Part shown: piece after piece, positions 7,283 to 15,638 of the stretch
How the letters are laid out: each line of letters starts with the position of its first letter
How positions within the stretch are numbered: position 1 is the first letter of the stretch
Origin: a virus
Reading direction: 5' to 3' (one strand)
DNA: 35,666 nucleotides
Virus record (IMG/VR): IMGVR_UViG_3300046007_002678
Location: 1 to 35,666 of that record
Notes under the pieces: model-generated
What the model saw: the letters and a program-made list of their open reading frames with translations, nothing else
Databases searched by the model: none
Told to the model about the DNA's origin: nothing
Translations under genes and position numbers: made by a program

Positions 7283-7714
7283 ATGAGCAATAACATTCAC
7301 CCATCACGAATATTTAAAACACCCGAAGAGTTAGAAGAGGCATTTAAGGGTTATAAGAAACAACTAAATCAGCAGTCTATGGAATGGCTGAAAGTTCAGT
7401 ATGTAGGCAAGGACGGAGAAAGAAGGGAAGACCCGCAAAAGGTTCCAATGACCCTTGAAGGATTCAAAAGGTATTGCAGAGAAAACCACGGTGACGTGTC
7501 AGAGTATTTCCTAAACAGAGATGGCTATTACGATGACTTTACCATTATCTGTTTGCGTATAAAAGACGAGATACGGGAAAATCAAATTGTCGGTGGATTA
7601 CTAGGCTTCTACAATCCATCCATTACCCAACGTCTAAACGGGCTTACAGAAAAGGTAGAGACAGACAACACCCATAAAGCGAAAATAGAAATCACACTAG
7701 ACCTTAACAAATAA
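7283..7714 (+). CDS. terS: Terminase small subunit
   Basis: The 143-aa product has HPSRIFKTPEELEEAF at the start, MTLEGFKRYCRENHGDVSEY in the middle and GFYNPSITQRLNGL near the end, the pattern of small-terminase/gp3-like packaging proteins in Bacteroidota phages. It would recognise phage DNA and recruit the large subunit. ATG 7283 is chosen because it follows the HNH stop directly. The large subunit is 1.5 kb away, behind a methyltransferase and a glycosyltransferase. Confidence 0.8.
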   Translation: MSNNIHPSRIFKTPEELEEAFKGYKKQLNQQSMEWLKVQYVGKDGERREDPQKVPMTLEGFKRYCRENHGDVSEYFLNRDGYYDDFTIICLRIKDEIRENQIVGGLLGFYNPSITQRLNGLTEKVETDNTHKAKIEITLDLNK

Positions 7715-8265
7715 TGGCAGAGACTAGCAAGGCGCACAAGCGCAGAATTAAATCGGGGTTTTATGATAAGTATATTCAAGGCTACGGCATAGACATCGGA
7801 TGTGGAAGAATAGACACACACGATGGGGCAGACCCAATAGCACTCGATAACTGCATCCACCACGATAAGGACATCTGCGATGCGACAACAATGGACGCAT
7901 ATCCTGCAAACCATTTTGACTACGTGTATGCAAGTCATATCTTGGAACACTTGGACAATCCTATTTTGGCGATTCAGAATTGGATAAGAATCTGTAAGGT
8001 GGGCGGTCACGTTATTATCAGCCTTCCGCATAGGGATTTGTACGAAAGGAAAAAGACATTGCCTAGCAAGTGGAACCTTGATCACAGATACTTCTACTTG
8101 CCCGATGCTTGTGAGCCGCCTCATACGTTCAGCATGAAAGGGATATTGCAGGCAGCAGGGGTGTTCAAATACTCCATGAAGGTAATTGACACCAGCACCA
8201 ACCACGACAAACCCGAGGAACACGCTAACGGGGAATTTTCAATTGAGGTAATAATAAAGAAATGA
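7714..8265 (+). CDS. Class I SAM-dependent methyltransferase
   Basis: Motif I is YGIDIGCGRID at residues 24-34. The post-I acid is in IALDN (42-46), and HFDYVYASHILEHLDNP (68-84) is the typical motif IV/V region of Methyltransf_11 enzymes, followed by a GGHVIISLPH strand. There is no DNA-methyltransferase DPPY motif, so a small molecule, sugar or protein is a more likely substrate. It overlaps the glycosyltransferase start by 4 bases, so the two may act on the same glycan. It lies between the two terminase genes, an unusual place. Confidence 0.75.
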   Translation: MAETSKAHKRRIKSGFYDKYIQGYGIDIGCGRIDTHDGADPIALDNCIHHDKDICDATTMDAYPANHFDYVYASHILEHLDNPILAIQNWIRICKVGGHVIISLPHRDLYERKKTLPSKWNLDHRYFYLPDACEPPHTFSMKGILQAAGVFKYSMKVIDTSTNHDKPEEHANGEFSIEVIIKK

Positions 8266-9269
8266 AAATATTAGCACTATTCCCACACATGGGCGGTAGC
8301 GATTACCACCGTCTTTACATTCCCATGAAACGAATGCAAATAGACAACCCCGACTTGGAGGTTTCTATTGTGCAAGGGCGGTCCATCCCCGACATGGAAG
8401 GGTATGATTTGGTTATCTTCAATAGATACCTATATCAATACCACTACCCTATTATCCAAAAGCTAGCAGAGTTGGACATTCCCTACATACTAGACTTAGA
8501 TGACCATTGGAAGTTACCAAAGTATCACTACGCAAGTAAGTTCAGTAAAGAGGTAGACTTGCCTAACGCGGTAAAGGACGCGATAAGATACGCTGCGGGG
8601 GTTACTTGTCCGACTGAGAATCTAGCGTCTGAGATTAGACCGTTGAATCATAATGTTTGTATATTGCCTAACGTGATAGAGTGGACAGACGCACAATGGG
8701 CGGTCAAGAAAACCGAATCCAAAGAAATAAGGTTTGGATGGGTTGGCGGTATCTCTCACGAAAACGACCTGCATTTAATATCTGAGGCGGTAGAACACAC
8801 GGGTATAAACTTTACTTTGTGCGGGGTTACACCTCACCCGATTTGGGATAGGATAAGAAACAGATTTCCGAACGCTACTATTGGAGATGGGTTGCCAGTG
8901 AACGAGTACGGGGTGCTATATTCTAATATTGACGTTTTACTTTGTCCTTTGGAATCCACAAAATGGAACAGCATGAAGTCAGAATTGAAGGTTTTGGAAT
9001 CCGCTGAGTATAACATCCCCGTGATTGCTTCAAATGTCTACCCTTATAAGTACATGGAAAAGAACATGGGGGTAAGACTTGTAGAGAACAACACTAAATC
9101 ATGGGTTAACACTATTGAGTTCTATTTGAATAACCCTAACAAGGTAGCAATAGACGGCAAAGCAAACTATGAGTATTGCCATGCTTTCTACAATATCGAA
9201 GACGTAAACGAAAAGAGGCTGAATTTCTTTAAACGGATATGCAAGTCAGCTATAAAAGACCGAAGCTAA
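8262..9269 (+). CDS. GT-B glycosyltransferase (GT4-like)
   Basis: The N-terminus KILALFPHMGGSDYHRLYIP fits the first Rossmann half of GT-B enzymes. The second half has IRFGWVGGISHENDL (start of the donor-binding domain), then VLLCPLESTKWNSMKSELKVLESA, which matches the acidic EX7E-like donor loop, and IPVIASNVYPY. Length (335 aa) is normal. It is paired with the methyltransferase by an ATGA overlap and overlaps terL by 31 bases. It may alter host surface glycan, virion protein or DNA; the substrate cannot be read from sequence. Confidence 0.75.
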   Translation: MKILALFPHMGGSDYHRLYIPMKRMQIDNPDLEVSIVQGRSIPDMEGYDLVIFNRYLYQYHYPIIQKLAELDIPYILDLDDHWKLPKYHYASKFSKEVDLPNAVKDAIRYAAGVTCPTENLASEIRPLNHNVCILPNVIEWTDAQWAVKKTESKEIRFGWVGGISHENDLHLISEAVEHTGINFTLCGVTPHPIWDRIRNRFPNATIGDGLPVNEYGVLYSNIDVLLCPLESTKWNSMKSELKVLESAEYNIPVIASNVYPYKYMEKNMGVRLVENNTKSWVNTIEFYLNNPNKVAIDGKANYEYCHAFYNIEDVNEKRLNFFKRICKSAIKDRS

Positions 9270-10429
9270 CAAGCTACCAGATAGCTATATTAGACAGCCC
9301 CGCAAGATTTACAATTACCGAGGCTGCGACTAAGTGTGGGAAGACCGCTAGTCATATCGTATGGATAGTAGAACAAGCATTGCAAGTAAAAGAGAACCAA
9401 GCTGTATGGTGGGTTGCCCCCGTTTATGCGCAGGCTGAGATAGCATACCGAAGGGTAAAGAACCAACTAAATAGAGAAGCGTATAAGTCAAACGATAGTA
9501 AGTTAGTTATCACTTTGATACATGGCGCAAGGATAGAATTTAAATCAGCAGAGAAACCCGATAACCTTTATGGGGATGACGTGTATGCGGCTGTGTTTGA
9601 TGAGTTCACAAGGGCAAGGGAAGAGGCGTGGTTTGCGTTACGTTCTACATTGACCGCTACCAATGGCAAGTGCAAGATGATTGGCAACGCCAAAGGGAAA
9701 AAGAATTGGGGATATAGATTAGGACTGAAAGCCAAGAACGGAGAGCCTAACTATGAGTACCACAAAATTACAGCCTACGATGCTGTTGCTGAGGGAATAA
9801 TTAAACTAGAAGAAGTTGAGCAAGCACAAAGGGATTTACCTGAATGGGTGTTCCGTGAACTTTACCTTGCAGAGCCTAGCGAAGACGGTTCAAACCCTTT
9901 TGGGCTTTCTGCGATACGGTCACGGATTATGCCTTTAAGTACAGCACCAACGGTAGCGTATGGGATTGACTTAGCTAAGTATCGAGATTGGACGGTAATA
10001 ACGGGATTGGATGCAAATGGCGTACCTTCGTACTTTGACAGATTCCAACGAGACTGGCATCAAACTAAAACCGAAATAATAAAAGTGGTAGGAAGAACAC
10101 CCGCAAGAATAGACAGCACGGGGGTAGGTGACCCGATTGTAGAAGACATCACTAGAAAGTGTCCGAGGGCGCAAGGGGTAAACTATGCAGCGGGAATAAG
10201 AACTAAGCAGCAACTAATGGAAGGGCTAGCGGTTGCAATTAATGGCGGGCAAGTAGGGATATTGGAAGGCGTCATGCAGGATGAATTAGAGCAGTTTGAA
10301 TTTGTCTACTCAAATGGGAGAGTGAAATACTCCGCACCCGAGGGTAGTCACGATGACTGCGTTAACTCATTGGCGTTGGCGTATGATTGTAAAATAAATA
10401 ACAAACAAGGCGTATGGGCAGCATATTAA
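9239..10429 (+). CDS. terL: Terminase large subunit
   Basis: The ATPase half has a Walker A variant EAATKCGKTAS (residues 28-38) and Walker B AAVFDE (117-122). The C-terminal RNase H-like nuclease has the three acidic positions in YGIDLAKYRDW (D244), RIDSTGVGD (D292) and SHDDCVNS (D372/D373). The product is 396 aa, compact but complete. It powers DNA entry into the prohead and cuts concatemers. The start overlaps the glycosyltransferase by 31 bases; its stop overlaps the tail chaperone start by 16. Confidence 0.95.
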   Translation: MQVSYKRPKLTSYQIAILDSPARFTITEAATKCGKTASHIVWIVEQALQVKENQAVWWVAPVYAQAEIAYRRVKNQLNREAYKSNDSKLVITLIHGARIEFKSAEKPDNLYGDDVYAAVFDEFTRAREEAWFALRSTLTATNGKCKMIGNAKGKKNWGYRLGLKAKNGEPNYEYHKITAYDAVAEGIIKLEEVEQAQRDLPEWVFRELYLAEPSEDGSNPFGLSAIRSRIMPLSTAPTVAYGIDLAKYRDWTVITGLDANGVPSYFDRFQRDWHQTKTEIIKVVGRTPARIDSTGVGDPIVEDITRKCPRAQGVNYAAGIRTKQQLMEGLAVAINGGQVGILEGVMQDELEQFEFVYSNGRVKYSAPEGSHDDCVNSLALAYDCKINNKQGVWAAY

Positions 10430-11019
10430 GTTGGAACGATGTCACTATAAGGCAATTCCAACAAATTAGTCAGATAAACACGGAACTAGATAAGATAGAC
10501 CGCGATATGTGGATTTTGTCTATTTTACACGGGAAGGAGTTTGAGTATTACGAAACCTTACCACTAGGACAATTGGCAGAACTAATTAAGGAATTGGAGT
10601 GGATGGCTGTGCCTTTCCACGCGGAATCTCAGAAACCATTTAAGGCGGGCGGTCGTAGGTTTAAACTTACCGCAAACCAAAACGAACTACTTGCACATCA
10701 AAACGCAGCGGTGCAAAAACTATGGGAAGAAGGGGGAATTGAGAACGTTCACTTGATAATGTCCTACCTTTCGGTTGAGATTAATATCTTCGGTAAACCC
10801 GTGAAGGTAAAAGACCCGCACGAGGAATTTTCTAAACGTGCTGAGATGTTTAGGGACAAGGTAAGCATTTACACGGCAATGTCGCATATGCTTTTTTTTT
10901 CGACTTTCTTAACCAAATCTTTAAAGGCTATCCTTCCGTATTTGGCAAAGGAAGTGGAAAAGCTGACTGGCGAGTTTGGCTCACCATCACTGACATCATT
11001 GCAAACGGAGACCCCTTAA
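10414..11019 (+). CDS. Tail assembly chaperone, unshifted (G-like) product
   Basis: The 201-aa product begins MGSILSWNDVTIRQFQQISQ and contains predicted helical repeats, like G-type tail assembly chaperones of Bacteroidota siphophages. Near its end the frame crosses C followed by nine T (10891-10900, codons CTT TTT TTT), a strong -1 slippery site. Staying in frame gives a 40-residue tail ending at 11019; slipping gives a longer GT-like form. Chaperones of this kind coat the tape measure during tail assembly. It lies upstream of the tail genes, as expected. Confidence 0.75.
   Translation: MGSILSWNDVTIRQFQQISQINTELDKIDRDMWILSILHGKEFEYYETLPLGQLAELIKELEWMAVPFHAESQKPFKAGGRRFKLTANQNELLAHQNAAVQKLWEEGGIENVHLIMSYLSVEINIFGKPVKVKDPHEEFSKRAEMFRDKVSIYTAMSHMLFFSTFLTKSLKAILPYLAKEVEKLTGEFGSPSLTSLQTETP
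10891..10900 (+). promoter_or_regulatory. Slippery sequence for -1 ribosomal frameshift
   Basis: The run C-T9 includes T TTT TTT in the zero frame, so both tRNAs can re-pair after a one-base slip. It falls where the two chaperone frames overlap. No convincing downstream pseudoknot was identified by eye. Confidence 0.7.
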
Positions 11020-11201
11020 AATATGATGCTGTGTGGAATCTTCCCATCGTGGAGTATCTTAACGCAGCGTCTTTTAAAATGTCCCAAAGGAAAGAATTAA
11101 AGGATAGACTAGAGGCGGCAGCTAACCAAGCGACAAGGGACAAGAATGGCGAAGGGTATAAGATAGCGTTATTGAGTGAAATTGTACATTTGTTAGTATG
11201 A
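10899..11201 (+). CDS. -1 frameshift extension of tail chaperone (GT-like T domain)
   Basis: In the -1 frame the reading is open from 10854 and gives, after the slip, FFFDFLNQIFKGYPSVFG, then WRVWLTITDIIANGDP, WNLPIVEYLNAASFKM and a charged helix, ending at TGA 11199-11201, which overlaps the next ATG (11198). It has no start codon of its own close to the slip. The text WNLPIVEYLNAASF looks like the T domain of GT chaperones, and this frame fills an otherwise empty 180-base gap. A homopolymer sequencing error is the main alternative. Confidence 0.75.
   Translation, partial: FDFLNQIFKGYPSVFGKGSGKADWRVWLTITDIIANGDPLKYDAVWNLPIVEYLNAASFKMSQRKELKDRLEAAANQATRDKNGEGYKIALLSEIVHLLV
11185..11197 (+). 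promoter_or_regulatory. Late leaderless-type promoter element 1
   Basis: TACATTTG (11185-11192) plus TTAGT, then ATG at 11198. The block TTGTACATTTGTTAGTATG is repeated nearly unchanged before four other virion genes. No -33 TTG is found at normal spacing. Confidence 0.6.
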
Positions 11202-11782
11202 ACATTAACCGCGCACAATTAGAGGCATTAGCAAATGGGGTATTTGATTCACTAGGGGAAGACCCGTCTAAATACGACCCCGCCAATAATACCCTAGAGG
11301 AACAAATCCTAGCGGCTGCGGCTAATCAGTTAGTTGAGATGCTGAGGGTCTCACTTCAGGAAAAGAAAGGCACGGCAACCCGGGATTTGTTACAATCATT
11401 AGAAACAAGTCAAACCACTAAATCAGGGGACACGGTTAACGCTAAGATAGTAGGAAGTGAACATTGGAAATACTTTGAGTACGGGAGAAAGCGGGGAAAG
11501 ATGCCACCGATTAAAAGTATTGAGGAATGGATAACAGCTAAGGGGATAGCGGTAAGAAAATCCAAGGGGGAAAGTAAGCAGTCAGTTTTAGACAGAAGGC
11601 GGTCAATGGCTATCGCTATCGCTAAGAAGATAGGCGCAAAGGGAACTATTAAAAGATTCGGATATAAAGGTTCGGACTTTATCAAAGAAGTTTTAACAGA
11701 CCAAAACCTTCAAGTCATATCCGACATCATAGCGGAAAAGTACGGAATGAAGTTGGCTATCTACGCCACTACGGAAGAATAG
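11198..11782 (+). CDS. HK97 gp10-like neck/tail completion protein
   Basis: The middle part, HWKYFEYGRKRGKMPPIKSI then EEWITAKGI (about residues 88-117), is typical of gp10-like proteins that have an E-x-G-x-(x)-PxPF/PPxxxI core and help to join head and tail. The rest is helical and basic. Length 194 aa is somewhat larger than the usual 120-160. Its start overlaps the stop of the shifted chaperone frame as ATGA, and a late promoter element sits directly in front. Confidence 0.6.
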   Translation: MNINRAQLEALANGVFDSLGEDPSKYDPANNTLEEQILAAAANQLVEMLRVSLQEKKGTATRDLLQSLETSQTTKSGDTVNAKIVGSEHWKYFEYGRKRGKMPPIKSIEEWITAKGIAVRKSKGESKQSVLDRRRSMAIAIAKKIGAKGTIKRFGYKGSDFIKEVLTDQNLQVISDIIAEKYGMKLAIYATTEE

Positions 11783-11789
11783 ACTATTG

Positions 11790-11802
11790 TACATTTATTA
11801 GT
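11790..11802 (+). promoter_or_regulatory. Late leaderless-type promoter element 2
   Basis: TACATTTA (11790-11797) plus TTAGT before ATG 11803; preceded by TATTG, as in element 1. Confidence 0.6.
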
Positions 11803-12987
11803 ATGGCATTAAGCGTACTAGCTTCACCCCAATATCAAGCGGCATACTTACCCGATTACTTTACAATTTCAGAATCGTCAGGCGGTATTTACACCGACCC
11901 GAATTTTAAGTTTATTGCAGTACTGAAAAACAGCAGCGGCACACAGCTAGCAAAGTTAAGATTTCCAATCTACCCAAACAGCACCAACAAAGGTGTCGTG
12001 AACGTGAGTAGAATATTAGAGGCGCAAGTGTCCTCTTTTTTCAGTGATGACAGCACCAGCATAGGGACAAGTACAACCCCAATATTTGAATATGAAGTGG
12101 AGTTCGGCAAAGAGTACGGCACACCCGTTACTGAGTATTTAAACGAAGCTAGTAGCACCTTAATAACAACAATTGCTACCACAGCAGATGACGTTAGCTT
12201 TGATTGGCTTACACCCGTGAGAGTGCGAAACCTCCACCGAAACGAAATAACGTGGTTGTATTGGAATAATGCAACGGGCGTCACCCCTTTGACAGACAAC
12301 AGAGTACAAATCAAAGCCTACAATGCAGCGGGTTCGGTAATACAAACCACACAACTAACCTACACCGCTACGGCAAAGACACAATTTAGAGTTCCACTAG
12401 GAGCAAACCAATACGATTTCACAAGCACAGGTTCAATAGGCTCAGGCGGTGTTCCATTTGTTCCTACCAACGCTGCCTATTTTACAGTTGAAGTTGGCGT
12501 TTGGGATGGGGTTAGTGTATTCACGCCTAGTTCTACAACCATGAGATATAACTTAGTGGACACTTGCTCACAATATGACGGGTATTCCGTTTGTTGGTTG
12601 AATGAAAGGGGCGGGTTTGATTCGTGGTATTTTGACATGGTGAGAAAAGACAGCTACGAGATTGACCGCAGAACGATGAAACGCGACACCTACGAACTAA
12701 GCGGCAACCGATTCGCAAGAAACGCACACAAGCATTCAAAATTAGCATACTACACAGAGACCAAACAAAAGGCTATTCTTAATTCTAATAATCTAAGCAC
12801 AGCGGACAGCGACTTTTTAAAAGGTCTTTATACTTCGCCTGAGGTTTACTTACTAGACGGGTCAGATTACTACCCTATAAACATAACACAGAACAACTAC
12901 GATAAGCAATACAACAACGTAGATGGGGTATTTAATCTAAAACTAGAGATTGAGTTCAGCGAACCCGTAAGAAGTCAAGGTATATGA
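11803..12987 (+). CDS. Phage tail protein, 394 aa
   Basis: This is a strand-rich, Thr/Ser-rich protein without membrane segments. It begins MALSVLASPQYQAAYLPDY and has a late, conserved-looking part with GYSVCWLNERGGFDSWYFDM and KRDTYELSG. That layout matches a structural protein that often precedes the large tail-tip protein in Bacteroidota siphophages; a distal tail (Dit-like) or hub role is possible. The next gene overlaps its stop by 4 bases. Confidence 0.6.
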   Translation: MALSVLASPQYQAAYLPDYFTISESSGGIYTDPNFKFIAVLKNSSGTQLAKLRFPIYPNSTNKGVVNVSRILEAQVSSFFSDDSTSIGTSTTPIFEYEVEFGKEYGTPVTEYLNEASSTLITTIATTADDVSFDWLTPVRVRNLHRNEITWLYWNNATGVTPLTDNRVQIKAYNAAGSVIQTTQLTYTATAKTQFRVPLGANQYDFTSTGSIGSGGVPFVPTNAAYFTVEVGVWDGVSVFTPSSTTMRYNLVDTCSQYDGYSVCWLNERGGFDSWYFDMVRKDSYEIDRRTMKRDTYELSGNRFARNAHKHSKLAYYTETKQKAILNSNNLSTADSDFLKGLYTSPEVYLLDGSDYYPINITQNNYDKQYNNVDGVFNLKLEIEFSEPVRSQGI

Positions 12988-15638
12988 TTCAGATAATTTC
13001 TAACAATACTTTCTTAGACGTTCCCGAGGACTTAAATATTCCCATCAATAGGTCAATCGCGGACGTGCGCGAACCTGAGAACAGGCAAAGTGATTGGACA
13101 AAGACCTTTACCCTGGCAGGTACTAAAACCAACAAGGAATATTTTAGTCATCTGTATGAAATAAACTACGAAATCACAGCGGGTACACAATTCAGCCCCG
13201 ACTTCAATCCTAACTATCGTGCCGAGGCTGAAATATGGGTTGACAATATCCCACAGCTTAAAGGGTTTTTAAGGCTCATTCAAATCAATGTCCTAAATGA
13301 TGAGCATATAGAATTTGAGTGCAGTATGCACGGGGTTACGGCTGAGTTATTTACCCAAGTCCGAGGGCTTAAAATGTCCGACTTAGATTTTTCAGAGTAC
13401 AACCATGAATTCACCACTACCAACGTCGTTAACTCTTGGAGCAATAGTATAATAGTAAACGGCACACCCACAGCAGGCGGGGCGGGTATAGGGTATATTT
13501 ACGGGCTAGTAAATGACGGACGTTTAAATTCATACAACACGATAACGCTAGACTTTTACAAGCCGTTCCTCTATGCTAAAACCGTAGTAGATAAGATACT
13601 CACTAACGCGGGTTTCACTTACACAAGTGGGTCATTCTTAAACGATAACGTATTTAAGGGACTAATAATGTCATCAGACGTTGGAACACCGCCATCAGTA
13701 CCTTACTTGTTTAATGCGTCCGCTTCGGTGGACACAAATGTTCTAATCGGGGACAAACTAACCTTTGACACAGAGACAGACCCTAACGGCATATTTGATT
13801 TAGCCAATGACGCTATTACAATGGGTACAAAGTCAGGCGGTATTTGCGATGTGGTTATTGAGGGCAATGTTAAGATGACGGGATTAACCGCTAACGAATT
13901 GTATTCAATTGCATGGGTAATGAAACAGAATGGCGGTGCTATGCAATTAGGTACGTCTTACGTTACTTCAGACGGAAGCGGGGCGGTAAATGATGCTATA
14001 TTTATAACCTTCGACACTAAGTATTTGTCTTATGGCTCAATATACACCGTAGAGGTTTTTGATATTCTGCCCGTTAACAACCCACTTGCTATATTCCCAA
14101 CGCAGTTAACAATGGCAGCGGGCTTTCAGATGTACAACATAAAGAAGCGCGGGGCAACACCTACGCAAACCATGCAGTTCGATAAATTCTTTGTGGGGGA
14201 CATTAAACAAGAGGACGTGCTTAAATCTTTCGTTAATATGTTCAATTTGTACATAGACAAAGACGAGGACGGGAAATTGATAATCATGCCTTATGAGGAT
14301 TACTATACTGGCACGGTCAAAGATTGGTCGCACAAATTAGACAAGTCGCAGAATTTAAGTATCTATCCTATGGGCGAGTTGAACTCTAAGAGGTTCTACT
14401 TTACATACGCACAAGGTGAAGACACATTTAACAAAGATTACAAAGAAATTTATAACCGTAACTACGGGGACTTGTTTGTAACCATTGATAACGACTTCGT
14501 AAAGGATGAAAAAAAGATTGAACTTGTATTCAAACCAACTCAGGTATTCACAGCAGAGGGGCGCACATACCCTTTAATTGATAAGTTTAACGGAATACAT
14601 ATTCTTTTCCATAATTCCATTGCCACAACAAACTCTTATTCAATTTATGATGATGTGGTGGTAACGGGGTCAAGTGTTCCAAGTAGAGTAGCTGACATTT
14701 ACCCTTTGACTATCCACACGGATAACGATGTTCTTCCTAATTTAGATATTCTATTTGGCACACCTTTCGAAGCGGGCTATCCTCAAAACGTAACCTACAC
14801 CGATAACAACTTATACAACGCTTATTGGAGTAGATACATTAACGAAATAACCGACCCGAATAGCAAGGTAGTAACGGGGTATTTTCATATCACGCCCGCT
14901 GACTTTCAGCAGTTGTCATTTAGGGACGTTTACTTTTTTGAGAATAGCTATTTCCGATTAAACAAAATTGTAGACTATGTTCCTGACAGGCTTACAATGT
15001 GCGAGTTTGTACAGCTACAAACATATCCAAGTTTCACCCCGTCAAGTGGTGACATCGGGCAAAGCGATTGGCAGGAGTTAATGGGCAACAAAGTTGTAAA
15101 GATTGGCGAGGCTCAGTTTTTCGGAGATAAGGATATTATAGTAGGCTACAAAGGTGGGTACACTAGCCAAGCAAGCTACGGAAATATAATGGCGGGGTCA
15201 TCGGGTACTATCATAGACGGCAGAGGGAATGTAGTGTTGATGTCTGATAACATGAATATTACGGGGGATGATCAAATGTACTTATTCGGCAAAGAGGTAG
15301 ATTTAAGTGGACATTCAGGTGGGGTCGTTTATGACGGCACGAAATACATATCAGCGGGCGGGGTTACTTCAATAAGTAGCACGACTTCAATATCCCACAT
15401 AGCGGGCGAGTATTTTTACTTAGTCAGCACATCGGGCGGGGCGGTCACAATGAATCTTCCCACGGCAGTAGGGAATGTCGCAATATTCAACTTTGTCAAA
15501 GTAACGGGAGACGGCTCAGTAGTAACAATAGATGGCAGCGGAAGCCAAACAATAAACGGTTCTGCCACAAAGGCTTTAGGTAGCCAATACGCAAAAGTAA
15601 GAATAGTATCAAACGGAAGTAACTGGATAGAAATATAA
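12984..15638 (+). CDS. Large tail tip/baseplate protein with C-terminal binding domain
   Basis: The 884-aa product begins IQIISNNTFLDVPEDLNIPI followed by DWTKTFTLAGTKTNKEYF, a start typical of a conserved Bacteroidota tail protein. Its middle resembles a hub with repeated strand motifs (ITPADFQQLSFRDVYFFE). The last 110 residues (from about 775) are Gly/Ser/Thr rich, with GGAVTMNLPTAVGN and ending NGSNWIEI, a small beta domain also found at the ends of tail fibres. It is thus probably a tail-tip protein that carries a host-contact module. The next gene starts on the last base of its stop codon. Confidence 0.65.
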   Translation: MIQIISNNTFLDVPEDLNIPINRSIADVREPENRQSDWTKTFTLAGTKTNKEYFSHLYEINYEITAGTQFSPDFNPNYRAEAEIWVDNIPQLKGFLRLIQINVLNDEHIEFECSMHGVTAELFTQVRGLKMSDLDFSEYNHEFTTTNVVNSWSNSIIVNGTPTAGGAGIGYIYGLVNDGRLNSYNTITLDFYKPFLYAKTVVDKILTNAGFTYTSGSFLNDNVFKGLIMSSDVGTPPSVPYLFNASASVDTNVLIGDKLTFDTETDPNGIFDLANDAITMGTKSGGICDVVIEGNVKMTGLTANELYSIAWVMKQNGGAMQLGTSYVTSDGSGAVNDAIFITFDTKYLSYGSIYTVEVFDILPVNNPLAIFPTQLTMAAGFQMYNIKKRGATPTQTMQFDKFFVGDIKQEDVLKSFVNMFNLYIDKDEDGKLIIMPYEDYYTGTVKDWSHKLDKSQNLSIYPMGELNSKRFYFTYAQGEDTFNKDYKEIYNRNYGDLFVTIDNDFVKDEKKIELVFKPTQVFTAEGRTYPLIDKFNGIHILFHNSIATTNSYSIYDDVVVTGSSVPSRVADIYPLTIHTDNDVLPNLDILFGTPFEAGYPQNVTYTDNNLYNAYWSRYINEITDPNSKVVTGYFHITPADFQQLSFRDVYFFENSYFRLNKIVDYVPDRLTMCEFVQLQTYPSFTPSSGDIGQSDWQELMGNKVVKIGEAQFFGDKDIIVGYKGGYTSQASYGNIMAGSSGTIIDGRGNVVLMSDNMNITGDDQMYLFGKEVDLSGHSGGVVYDGTKYISAGGVTSISSTTSISHIAGEYFYLVSTSGGAVTMNLPTAVGNVAIFNFVKVTGDGSVVTIDGSGSQTINGSATKALGSQYAKVRIVSNGSNWIEI

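Noticed and set aside
7609-8223. 204-aa minus-strand frame opposite the methyltransferase
   Set aside because: The plus-strand protein has clear SAM-binding motifs and operon overlaps; the antisense frame has no recognisable features.
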